Source of the DNA: Carposina sasakii
Taxonomy: Eukaryota; Arthropoda; Insecta; Lepidoptera; Carposinidae
Direction: 5' to 3'
DNA: 64,000 bases
NCBI GenBank assembly: GCA_014607495.2
Contig: CP053152.1
Span: forward strand, 10,709,899-10,773,898
Under the pieces are notes generated by a model. That model saw only the letters and a program-made list of their open reading frames with translations. It was not told where the DNA came from and searched no databases. The first letter of the stretch is position 1, and each line of letters begins with the position of its first letter. Both the position numbers and the translations under genes were made by a program. This document shows, piece after piece, positions 24,417-36,908 of the stretch.

Positions 24417-27400
24417 ATTGCTTTTAGGATACGAATTTTCTCAAGACCTAGTTACCTACTATTATTTGTTCAGCTACGAGTCTCTCATCATAACATGATA
24501 CCTACACATATGAAACTATACTTGTCTTAAGAAAAAGTCCGAATCAGCGTCAAAAATCAGCAGTTTCCAAAATATTTTATGACAATAACCCTAAACACGA
24601 GATATTTTTATTTACACAAATGTAAACTGCATGTTCAAATAATTCCACCCTACACCTGAGACGCGGGTTTTCATAGCGACGCCGCGGGCACAACAATTTG
24701 TAAGGCGCGTCGCAACGGGGATTTGTGATCTCCCGTCTGAAAACATATTCTTTACCGCCAGCGACATCTAGCGGCTTAGATGGAGTTAGTGTGTGCTTCT
24801 TCTATCTACATTTGCGTAGACAGGATACATCAGCATTTTATTTGGGTATAATTATTGTTGCATAAGACCACAGTAAATAAGCAGTTTTATCAATTTACCA
24901 AATAAAAACGCTTTTAGCCATTTGAATCGGTTAATGACGCTACTCACTGTCGTACTCAATGTCGCAAACTAAGGTTTCCATGTAATTACAGATTTTACAT
25001 AAAAGTAGCTTAACAAGTAAATGTGTGTATATAATTTTTTAAGAAGACATTTATAAACTTAGACACAGGTATTTAATAACAAATTGTAACCACATACATC
25101 AATAAGGATTGATTAACGCAAATAAAATCGAGCAAACCAAAATAGATATTTAATCACGTCTCAAATATAATAAAGTAAGAAACAGAAACCCATTCACCTT
25201 CGTTTCAGCATTCCGTGAAGTGGCTCATTTACCGTACGTTATTTAATTCAAACATCTCAACTCACTCGATTTTAGATCGATGCCCGAATTTCCATTGGCT
25301 AAGAATGCTCACTTACTCTTTAAGACGTTAATACCAGAAATTGGGTTATTGGATACTTTCTTAATCCTACTTCTTATTAATGACTAAACCAAAAAACAAA
25401 ACTTGAAAAAAAAATACTATGAACGATTCCATTATAATTATGTATCATCATTTGTTTAGATATCTAACGGGATTCAATTGAACAGATCCCATCTGCGAAC
25501 TGTTGCGGTCATGTTTTATCATATAATATATCTGCACTGCAAAACTATTCAGAAATAGTCGAAACGCATCCCGCTGACACTCCGGCGATAATACAAGAAG
25601 ATAAATATTTCCACCTCGCACGGGAATCTAGGTATATCTCTGTTTGCATACACTTCATCACGCGTTCACAGAAATGTGTGTACAGCTACGGTAAATAGTA
25701 GAAATTCTATTACTAAATAAACTCGTTAAATAAAATTGAATCGTGTTCCGATGAATGTTGAGTCGATTACCCATATAGATGAAATCAGTTCAGTGAGGGA
25801 AAACAAAAGTTTAAACGCAATTTCTTACCACCTTGAATAATATAAAAATAGCACTTTACGTATTTGCAATTTGAATTAAAACTAAAAGTTTAGGAAGGAT
25901 ATGAAACATCATAAAATTCGTGGAAGACTTGTAGGTGAATGGGTTTTTGGAATTGCTTTTGTGTGGATTTTTTGGCGTTGAATATAGCGTATTTTGAGAT
26001 CAACCAGTGACAGGGGGATTTGTGGGGGAAGGAGGGCTTTGTCGGCCACGGGAGGCTTCATTAGAGACCATCGAGTACCGGGGGACCGCAACGTCACTTC
26101 ACCCCTAAGTGGGGAATCGGACACGCCAGCATAATGTATTGTATAGGCTCCGAAAAAAAAGCGTTCTAAAGGCATAAGAAATTCATCAGGCTGAAATGCT
26201 TTTGATTTAAATAGAATATAGGTTTAAAGGATTTGGAGTCTTTTTTCTGGGTTATTTTAATTTAATATATAATTCATATTAAATTACATAGGTACCTATG
26301 TGCAACTATATTTTAAGAACAAAACACAAAACAAAATATAAATACATTGCTAGGCATAGGCTCCACTTTTACCCCTTGAATTTAACGTCCTAATTAAAAA
26401 ATAATGAGATTCTTATTTTAACTGCACAATTGATAGCAAGTCTCACCTCTCAAAAGTGTAGAAAAACACTAAAATCGCATTCTTTATAACAAAGTGTACC
26501 TACTATGTAGTAAAATTATTTTTCTTGGCTAACAAAACTAGTTGCAGCTAAAGTTTTATTGTAAATAGTTCACCACTAATGAGGGAAAGTCTCGGTGCAT
26601 TATGAAAGTCAAGGCGAGTTCGAGTGTTGTTTTTACTTTGCACTGGGTTTTAACTACATTTATATTGAAGGTGTTTTGTTGGAGCTAACTAGACTAAATC
26701 AACATGTCTCAAAATTCTCGTAAGTTCCTTCAAAAAGTACAAAATTAAATAGGTTTTATTAGAAACTCAAAGCGAATAAAAATGTTCACGTCAAAGTAAA
26801 TTGCTTTAACACGAAGGTACATATCTCACTAATGGGTCGGTGTAATATTTTTTTTTTATCATTTTACACCATATAACGAGATTGTAACTTTACATGCGGT
26901 TCATTATAAGCAGGGCATAATTTTGTGTAATCCAAATAATATAACTATTACAATCAATTTAAGTTAGTATTATGTTTATATCTGTTTATATTAGATAAAT
27001 GGACACTTGTCACTTGACATTATAAATTTTTCTCTGCCAATTTTACTGGCGTGAAAAAATTTATCTTTGTAATATTGACACTCTGCTTAACATGAGCTTT
27101 CGATCATTAATATTATGCACATTTCATTGAATAATTTTATTCGAAAAGGACTCCACTTTAAATATACTTGATTTGCAAGCATCGATATACGAGTAATTTC
27201 CTATATACGAATATGTAATAATACGTTATGATTTCTTTAGAATATCAATTATGAGGGATATTGTATAGTTGTTGGACAAAGAAATTTGATTTTCAGAATT
27301 TCCTGTCGAGCACCACAATTTGTTTTAGTATCCAGCTATAAATTCAACAGTTTAAGAAATCTTATTATATTTTTATTATATTTATATAACAAAAACCACA

Positions 27401-27941
27401 TAATCATATTCAAATATTTCAGCTCATGTATACGAAATGAACACGTGACCATGCGTGAAGGAAAACTAATATAGCGGTGTAATTAAAATTTACAAAGCCT
27501 TTAGACTTGCATTTCTCGAGACGCATCATTACGGAAGTGAGGCATGCCGCGGCAAAGGGTGGTCCTACAGTACCTGTATAAGCGGTTATAAAAGCGTTAT
27601 GAGTATAAACCTTTTAATTAGTGAAATTTAAGCGTAAATTATATCGACGTACGTCAATTTATTGCAGTGATTCCTGTTATTATAAAATCCGTTTGAACAC
27701 TATTATATTAAGTTGATTAATCATTTAAATTTAATATGTGTAAAAATGATTGTATTTTATATTAAATTCCATATAATTAACGTAGTAGGTACTTTATAAA
27801 GGTATGAACTATTATAATGACTTATATCTTATTAATAAAATTTTAACTCAATATAAAGAACTATTGCATACAGACATAATTACTCAAATTTGTGTTTCTC
27901 AACTAAACTGAGTAAAATTTTATATTAATTTTACTATTTTT
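24417..27941. other. non-coding stretch
   Basis: No gene supported. The minus-strand frame at 25909-26175 (88 codons) lies in a slightly GC-richer patch and shows no family motif. Confidence 0.5.
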
Positions 27942-28164
27942 TTTCTACTATGCTGATCTGGGAGTGAAAAAAACATATAATACTAACGCTACTTCTCTTC
28001 CCGGGCATACTGTACAAGTACCTGTCACTACTAACCAAACTTGTACATCTCAACTATACCCTCAAAATCGGTCAGAAGTGGCACCATGTAGTTATATCGG
28101 CCCTTGGTGCTCTGCCTACCCCGTAAGGGATAAAAGCGTGATTATATGTATGTATGGATGTATG
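27942..28164 (+). repeat. SINE family A copy with internal deletion
   Basis: It carries the 5' block CTATGCTGATCTGGGAGTG, the CCCGGGCATACTGTACAAGT block, then jumps directly to CCTGTCACTACTAACC and continues to CCCCGTAAGGGATAAA and GCGTGATTATATGTATGTATG. The missing part is the GGGACAAGAGGGTCCTGG region present in the other copies. Confidence 0.8.
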
Positions 28165-31100
28165 ATTTTTATTATCAATTAATACAAAAAAAAACACATT
28201 GACTTATCATATATCACTATACACGTAGAAAAGTAAGTAATGACGCAAAAAAAAACTTAACCATTTATAGCGGAGATAAATACAGTACTAAATCCACATC
28301 CTAACTCCTCATTTAAAGGTATGTTTACATGTTATACTCATCGCGGTCGCGCGTCTTCCCGTCTAAGTGCACACAAAACCACGTCTTGCTATCAAGCCTC
28401 TGAAAAAACGTTTTTAAGGCCCAGATTACCTGCGCTATTCCGCAATTCCACTGCCTTTTAGAAAGCTTTTTGTTGGACATGTTTTTTGTTGTCGCGTTAT
28501 AAGAGCGTGTGCTGTATAAAAGTGCTGGGAAATACTTGTAGCTGTTTAGGAAGGTCGAAGAATACTTGTATTGGTTAGGGTTTGGAGATTGTTTTGTGGA
28601 GTTTTTGGTTAATATTTTATTTGTAGGCCTTTTGATCACTTTAGATTACCTTCGAAAATACTTATACTTATGATGCTCAGAAGATGAAGTACAAAAAAAA
28701 TAATTTATGAGTAGTATCGCATTTTTACTCGACATGACAAAATTTAATAGGCTGAATAGGTTTTAATGTTAATGTTCTAACATTTCAGCTTTTTCCATTC
28801 GTTGAAATAATATTCAACATTATAAAAGTAAAGTTACAATAATGCCAACAGTTGTTGTCTAGCTACCTTAATCTGTTACCACGACACAAAAACCAACCTA
28901 TCGCGACTATCGACATATCACGTATTTCCACAACACGTAATCCCGCATTATTAATATGCGGGAATCATGCATATGCATCCCGCGCCAGATGGCTCCTTGA
29001 GATGAACCAGCTAAGCCTTAATGACTTTGCTCGGCGCTCGCAACAGACTCGTATGTTGTACGGAATAGGTCGCACGGTGTATAGAATGGCACATATTAGC
29101 ACAGTATCGTTATAGTTCGTGATTTGGGCGAAGTATGCAGATTTTGCGGAACGTATTGGCGGTTTTTGTGAACATCTATGGACTACTAGATGTGTGAAAT
29201 ATAGAAAAATGTGCAGTTTTCTATACATTTACTAGATTCAGGGGCAAAGTGAAACCGCCCAAATTTTGCTATCGGTCTTAGGGCGCGTATCTACGAATTG
29301 TGCGTTGAGCTTATATAACTAAAACTCACACATCTTGACTTGTCATTATTATATGTACCTACCTTATAATTTATAACAAATTGTTATATATCTGTAATAA
29401 TCTATCTATTAGTTTGGAAATTAGTTTAAGGAAATTTCTAGTACCAGTAAGGCTGCATCCACACTCATGTATTAACTAAACTTATATTGCATTAACTCAC
29501 ACGCTAAGGTTAGTTAGAAGTGTTAATATAGCCGTAGTTTCATATAATTCGCGTTCGTGACATAAATTAATTTAAAATGTCTGTTACGAGTATGAAGGTC
29601 AGGAGGACCAATCATGATTTGTGATTATTGACAGCGAAATATAGCACGGTTACATCCGTTACCTTATAAATCTTAACTTAAAATCATATCTTGGTCAATG
29701 TTTGCATATAATTGTTAATCATTTCTTAGATCCCTCACTCCAGATTTTATCATAAAAAGAAGGACCAAACTCGAGTATAATCATTTTAATGAAATTTTTC
29801 AATCCATTACAATTACAGTATCGATAAAATTTGATGATGTCTATACTAATCTTCTTAAGCCGAGCAATGTACACTATCTGTGCGATACTGCCGAACTATC
29901 GTCGTCAATCCGAGTCGGCATTATCGTTAATGTTAATGATCATGACGATTACTGCCAGCCTCGCTTCATCCTGAGCCCAAATTGAACATTCCGAACTACC
30001 CACACTGCAAAAGTGGAGCCTAAACCAATCGCCGCTAGATATATTTTTGATAAGCGCCAATCTCCGATGCCTGGCGAATATTGGCGATAGAAAATGAGTC
30101 TATCATTTACAGGTTTAGATCTATTTTCGCTTGTTAAAATCCGGTTTCGCACGTCTGTGGGATCTGGCTCAAACTTCGGAGCGATTTGTCCCTCTATAAA
30201 CTCCTTCCACCCCAACGGGTTTAATTAAAATAGTTCCGGAAAAATGGTGACGGTATCTAAACTCGAGCTAAAAAGTTCGATCTGCTACTTTTTGTATTAC
30301 AGCTTTGGAACCAGCTAAATTTGACGAGCCACTTTTATTTCACTTAACTTTTAAAGCTTTACTTGCATGTTCTTAATCCAGGGCTGTTTTCAAGTGATAT
30401 CTATTGCATATTAACATCGTTTTTCTGTTGCTTATTGGACATTAATTATGTTCCTAAAATTTGGTAACACTGTGTCTTGAAGGGCCAAAAAGTTTGATGC
30501 CTAAGTAGAATAACATAACCAACATATTTTGATCTTCCATATAAATTTATTTATTAAAAGCTTGACTTGACCCGCAGCTGCACATAGAGACTCCACAAAA
30601 CATAAAAAGCATCACGATATTATGTACCTATATCAAAAATTAAATGCAACATTTATTCTCAAAAGTTTTCCACAAAGGAAATGAGTAGTTATTCCAAAGT
30701 AGAGAGCAGTGAAGACGTCCACTCAGAAACAACGAGTCCGTGAGTAACTTCCAATATTAATGATGCGACAAAATGCACAAAGACAGTTCCGAAAGGCCCT
30801 ATTGGTACTCATTAACTATTGAATTATAAGTAATACCCCTTTTCTGTACCACTCCGGACAACTTTTCAAATTTAAATACGAAAGAGGCCACCGTTTTAAA
30901 AACAGCAGACATTTTAAATAAGCTAGAAGTTTTAGAATGCAGCGCCACCAGTACGGGGCGCTCTTTAAAGAGCTACGTAAATACGTTTCCAAATATAACC
31001 TGTATTACTTCTCTGATATTTCCAACCCCTTTTAGGAAATCTATAAACTGTGAATGCAGATTCTGAATTCTTTTCTCTTTTCAACTGGAGTCTAGAACCT

Positions 31101-34100
31101 TCCAGACTTCCAGTGGAAGTATACAACAAACTCAAGCGTGGCATAGATTTTCTTGACTGTAATTTTTTCGTCTGACCTCGTTCCGCTTACAAAATTGTAT
31201 GCTGGTAACCCTAAAAGGTCAGGATTGAATGGAATAACAAGTAACAAACTCGGGTTGCTCCCAGTTTATTGTTCTAACATCTGCCGGTATGCAAAGCCGC
31301 TGTCGTAAACCCGTGCCCGACTCGCAGTTAACTCTCTCTTACTCATCTTTATTGGCAGCCTACCTGCATTTATAATCTGTGCGAATTTGATTGAACGCGT
31401 CGCGTCTTTTAATTGTTGTTTTTTTTTGTTACCTTATTGCAGTTTAGGGTTTATTTTCTTTATTGACTCATTGAACATCATGCTGTTTACGGGATTGGGT
31501 AGTTGAATACCTAAGAGAAATTTATGTGATTACAAGGCAAACTCTACGGTTGATGTGCCACATAAGTCATGATATGGAAAAGAATATATTCAACGTGATT
31601 ATTCGATTTCAAAGTCAATATTTTCCAATCGAGCGTTACATCCGAATCATCAATGCATTTAAAAATCGCGTAGCCCTTCATAGACTAATAGTTGGTGGTA
31701 CTTTGGTACCTTACTTCTGGCAAGCAAAAACTTCTTGACGATTCATTACATTATCATGACAAGCAAAATCCATGAGATTTGATAAATTGACGGCTACGTT
31801 ACGAATTGTCAAAAAGTTCATGGTTAAACTTTGGTTTCGTAGGATAGCGGTACCGTCATTTAGTAACGGCCAAGAAGGCTTTTTTACATTTCGGCACCGT
31901 AAAATCACCTGGCACCCCTGCAACCATAGCATTCTATCAGCGTTGCTGCCCATGTTTACCAAAAGTACAGCCACCTCTTAGCCTATTAGGTATGTGCGCT
32001 TTCCTTTAGGTCTGCAGCGCTTTATTCGCTAAGGGCCTGCACACACCTGACGAGTGCAGCGCAGTAAGTGCTGAACGTATTTGCGAAGCGCGATCACGCT
32101 CGATGAGTATCTCTGTTGAGTCGTGGAGTGGCTATCGGTGATATGGAGTTATCCGAAACGCGAAATATGGCGTTAATATTTTGGAAGCACTTTTTACTCT
32201 GTTGAATGTTGACTGGCAACGTTTTTTTTTTAAACAAAAATCATGTACATATTTGGGCACTCGAGTGATGGTAAAAACAAATAAGATGGTTAAATGTGCA
32301 GTGGTACTACTTGAAAAGTTTTAACTTAACTAAATATCTATCTAAAATAGATTATAGAAAAACCCTGCGGAACTCTATCAAACCAAAGAAAAGAAGAGAT
32401 TTTAGTGTAGGTTAAGACGAAGCTGACATTTTCGCTGTGCGATAAAAGCTTCAAAAAATAATAAAGAGAAAAAAAAAAAATCTCCGCTAGACTAAGTAAG
32501 AGAGAGACAAAGATAGCGGATAAATTCACGAAAAATGAGACAGCGGACGGTTTGTTAACTTCACTAGCAAACACTTGAAGTTCTCAGAATTGTGAGATTG
32601 AAATGTATAGTGGACAGTGTTATGCGACAAGTTACAATGGAAGAAGTGTTTATTTTGTTCCAAAACAGCTGACTCATATTGAAAATAGAACGTTTCAGTG
32701 CCAACATGATAATAATGACCCATACACACTTTATATAACACTCCACATTACTATGTAGACGTACTAGAGAGTTAAAAAATCGATTTAAAAATTTATAGGT
32801 ATTATAACAAACAAATATTGAAATAAGGGCTTCAATAATGAGTATACCCATAATATCTCAATTGTACTGTTATCTTTCGTGAAATAAGTCCCGCGAGCTA
32901 TTTAAATACTTCGGGATGAAAGAGAGGGTGAGAAAGTGTATCATATACCTGTTTACGTTTTTTTCCGATTGTCAAGAGTGGTTTACTACTAATTATATCT
33001 AAGCCTTGATTACTAACATATGCATGTGAAAAACTGTAAAGTTTTTCATCAATCTTCTGCAAACTTAGAAAATAAAATGAGTTTGCTAGTTATTTTATTA
33101 TCATAAAAAGAATATTCAAAATTCGGCGCATGAAACGTGTGCTCTCAACAGGTAATTTCGCAGTTTTACTGCCCATAAAGGCATTACGGCACAAAAATTT
33201 ACAACTACCTTTTCGGGGGCGGTATTAAAACAATATTGCCGAAATCAGGCCGAAAACTGTTCTGTAGTGTTGAGCCAACATCCGGCGGCAATAACCGGCC
33301 GGCCGGCGGTCTGGTCACTTCACCGACCGGACAGGCGGCCCCTTCACCCGGCCAACATTAAGATGACTTTTTTCGAGATTTTATCTTTATATTGCTATTC
33401 TTGTATATGGGATAGAGTCGTCTATATATTTGCTTTATTAGCTAAAATTCAGGAAATAAATAATACTCAAAAATTAAGGTAAAATAGGTGATAACCAAAT
33501 TCAAAACTTTCCATAAATATCGTAACTTAAATTGCATAATAAAAGTTTATTTGAATCTAGGATATTTTTGGGTGCATTACCGCTTTACAGAACTCTGAAA
33601 AATAAAGCGAAAAAGAGCGTAAGCCTTAAGATGGCTTGCTCGAGTGCAAAGTTTTGTATCACGAATGCAATTGTAAATATTTGGTTTCCTCGCTGCGGTC
33701 TTAACAAGTGAACCGTAGTGTACGTGGTGGTCTCATCTTCGTTCCAAATCACGCTGGTCAAAGCCATAGTGCATGCTGAATAGTAGAACGTATAACTGTT
33801 ACAAGCATTATTACACGCAAATATTACTATTGGTACACCTTGATATTACTACATTGAATTGTATTAGGCGTTACCTACTAACCGCATTTCGTATTATTGT
33901 TATTTATCTTTAGAATATAATAAACATGCGAATCTTTTATAAAAGTTATAATTATCCTGAAAACACAATTGCAGCGCTATGTATTGGATCTAATTATATA
34001 TTTATCCAGAACGAATCCAAATGTTTAAGCAAATTCAATTTTGGAAATTTTGTGTTAAATCGGTACTAACTTAATCTTCGGCATAAAGGTAGATAGTTTC

Positions 34101-35054
34101 AATAGGTTCAATTTGTCCTAAAAAAACGGTTTATGCACCGAAGTCGCTATACAACTCTCTTTGGCCATGTTTAAGGCGCGCCCGGCATCACAATGTTGCG
34201 AGTCCACCCTCCGTCTATTCGCAATTAAAACGATATTATCAGAATCATGTTCGCCCCTCCTTGGCAACTTCGAGAAGTAGATTTTTTCTCTCTCGATATC
34301 GAACGGTTAAATTTTATTTGCTCTTCGCTACCTAACATTGTATTTTGATTGAACTGCGATGCTCTGCCGTTAATTATTATCAGATTAGTAGATTAAATAC
34401 ATTTCGTTTCAATAATGTCGGGATTATGTGTTTTAAGTGGAATTTAAACCGGTGTTCAAACTTTGTAGATAGAGTAACTTGTGAAGTAAGGTTTTGGTCA
34501 CACCATTTTAACACAAGCACAGTTTCAGCAGTAGGTTAGTACCAATATTTTTCCACAAAACTATCGATCACATTTGTTAGTTCTTTTATCATATAAGCAA
34601 TTTGGCTCTTTAGTCATCTCGCCCTTGTCATTACATGACAGTGAATGTTTTTTTAATATTTTTCCTTTACGTTGTTGTTTTTGACGTGAAACGTCTTTAA
34701 AATCGCGCCGACACATACGGGTACCAGGTTTAAAAACTGGACCGTAACGAAAAGGTCTATATCATCGTACCTTAATAATTAAAAAACTATTAGTCTTAGA
34801 AACAAAAATGTGGTGTAAATATTTCACTTATATAGTCAGCTCGCTGTTATGACATTGAGTTCGTGTCGGGGTCAAGCGGGGCGGCGGGGGAGGGATACTG
34901 CGATAACTGTGCGAAACCGGCGCTCACGCTTGTTTCTATTCAGTGTAACTCGTGACTCCGACTTTATAGCGTGGTGATTCTTTCGTGTGTTTGTCAAGTT
35001 TATTTGAACCGATTGATTTATACAAAAATAAGTGTAATTTGGACAGTATTTATA
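28165..35054. other. long non-coding stretch
   Basis: No exon, RNA gene or mobile-element family is supported. Notable local structure: a cluster of alternating inverted repeats at 28941-28983, a GC-rich patch with CCGGCCGGCCGG at 33285-33356, and a GC-rich patch near 34868-34920. The many frames listed on both strands (28325-28639, 29949-30215, 31711-31981, 32338-32851, 33585-33767, 34345-34539) lack motifs. Confidence 0.5.
28941..28983. repeat. alternating inverted-repeat cluster
   Basis: TCCCGCAT (28941-28948) is followed by its complement ATGCGGGA (28956-28963), then ATGCATATGCAT (a 12-bp palindrome) and ATCCCGC (28977-28983), which can pair again with the GCGGGA arm. Two mutually exclusive hairpins are possible. 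Confidence 0.7.
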
Positions 35055-35260
35055 TCTATACTAATATTATAAAGCTGAAGAGTTTGTTTGTTTGTTTGTT
35101 TGAACGCGCTAATCTCAGGAACTACTGGTCTGATTTGAAAAATTCTTTCAGTGTTAGATAGCCCATTTACCAAGGAAGGCTACAGTCTATACAACAACCT
35201 GCCCGGCTTCGCACGGGTACAACGCCCCCTCACGCGGACGAAGTCGTGGGCGGCTGCTAT
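35055..35260 (+). mobile_element. Helitron-like (Lep1-type) non-autonomous element
   Basis: It begins TCTATACTAATATTATAAAG after an A, passes a (GTTT)n tract and GAACGCGCTAATCTCAGGAA, and ends CACGCGGACGAAGTCGTGGG plus CGGCTGCTA before T. The TC start, A/T insertion context and a GC-rich hairpin-forming end near a CTRR-like terminus are Helitron hallmarks. The 5' sequence is one I associate with abundant lepidopteran Helitron-like repeats. The final CTAT is imperfect. Confidence 0.6.
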
Positions 35261-36523
35261 TTAAAATAACCAGAAAGTGACAATAAATATATAAACATTT
35301 GCTATGTATTTTATGTTTCTATTACGTACCTGTTCTTTTTTTATTAAAATACTTAAAACAGCGTCCATCTTGTTTTCATTTCAATCTTTTACTTTAAAAG
35401 CGATTCGCTAACATAGACGTTTCACGTTAAAACCAACGGCCGTGTGCCCCGACACAGCCCCACCCGCTTTTTTTCAAATGCGTGATAGTCAAAAGACTGT
35501 TAATTTTTTTAATAAATTCATATTATGAAGCCCTGTTGTTTCATTTATACTAATCGTAACAGTTTTGAACACGTCTATATACCGACTTGAAATAAACAAT
35601 AGATTTTTTGCCCAAATAAAGAGTAGGGCCACCTTACTAAAGAAAATTATTAAATTAAATTCGTTTGATTAACTGATCTCATGGTCCGAGTTCCGAGTAG
35701 GGCGAGTTGACTAAAGAGTCTCAATTTTTATGTAAAGAAAAAGGGTTTACGTAGGATATAATAAGAACTAGTTAGATTTTAAAAGTAATTTTGCTTGCAT
35801 CTCGGTTAGGATATAAAAAACTTATTGTGAAAATAACTCTGAATAATGAAACTCTTCGCTATGTCAATTACATTAAGGGAAAATTCATCAGTATGTATGT
35901 AAACTTACTATTAGTTAAACACGTTAGTGAAATCATAAATTTTCGACGGATTTTAACTAATATAAGCTAGATCACTGAATTCACTGATCAAACAATTTGC
36001 TCTAAGACTATTGGCAGTAGTGCCATCTTCAACTTTGCTAGCTACGAGAGTGATTATGAATGTGATTCAGTTGACATTCTGGGAAGCACAAGATCCCCTA
36101 AGACCTAATCCAGACTCGTGCTTTATATGCGACCGACAGGATTTACAATCATTGGATGCTCCATGTGGACGCTGCCTTACAACTTGTTCAAGTGATGCAA
36201 ATAGCAGGATAAACTTCTGTATTGGATTTAAAGCTGGTAGTCGACTTTATTTCGTAGGTATAAATTCGATATAATGAAGGCAAACTTTGATTATGCTTAC
36301 CAAGGAAGTTATACATAAAAACTGGATAACGCGTAGATAAAAATATAAACACATCAACTTTCTTGTACTGTCAAATATCATACATCACACATACTTACAT
36401 ACGGCTTTGGTCCCAAAGCAAGGTAGCTAAAACTGCATCCTACGAAAATACTAATGAAAGTCTATCAATATAATTTTCCTATAAAGATCACATATCACTC
36501 TACATTACTTTGTAATTAATATA
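35261..36523. other. non-coding stretch with one Cys-containing open frame
   Basis: The + strand frame 36011-36274 encodes SCFICDRQDLQ, CGRCLTTCSSD and similar: six Cys in about 35 residues. No family recognised, no clear splice sites, and no neighbouring exons. Otherwise AT-rich. Confidence 0.4.
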
Positions 36524-36908
36524 AATGTGTTTTTTTGTGGCCACCTTTAACGAAGGGTACGTATTCTATACATGAAATAAAGTAAGTTTATGCCAAAAAA
36601 AATGCTGGGAAAAAATTTATTTTTTTGAAAAAAAATTTTAAATTCCTTGATCGTGCGAAATTTATAGTGTCTAGTGTTTATGTTAGTTTTTTTATAGACA
36701 GATATTAATTATTTTTCGTGAAAAAATCCTGCTACGCGCGTCTATGTGCATTTATGTAGAAAAACGCAGTCTATTTACTCAACTTTGGACCCTAATATTT
36801 TGGAAACCAGACACTTCCCAGGTATGCTTCCATGGAGAAAAATGATCGTGATGATGAGGAGATTCCGTAGTTTTCGGGAACGTTGACGACCAAAAATCAC
36901 CCTGTATA
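36524..36908 (-). mobile_element. MITE family E, long copy, reverse orientation
   Basis: Reading the minus strand it starts TATACAGGGTGATTTTTGGTC and ends GGTGGCCACAAAAAAACACAT. It carries the CGTCAACGTTCCCGAAAACT segment and an extra ATCATCACGATCA tract relative to the 24-kb copy. It is well conserved with the other copies in TGAGTAAATAGACTGCG and ATAAACACTAGACACTATAA. Non-coding. Confidence 0.85.

Noticed and set aside
28852..29228. Opposed 87-codon frames as coding
   Set aside because: Mirror-image frames on both strands, no motif; only the hairpin cluster inside is notable.
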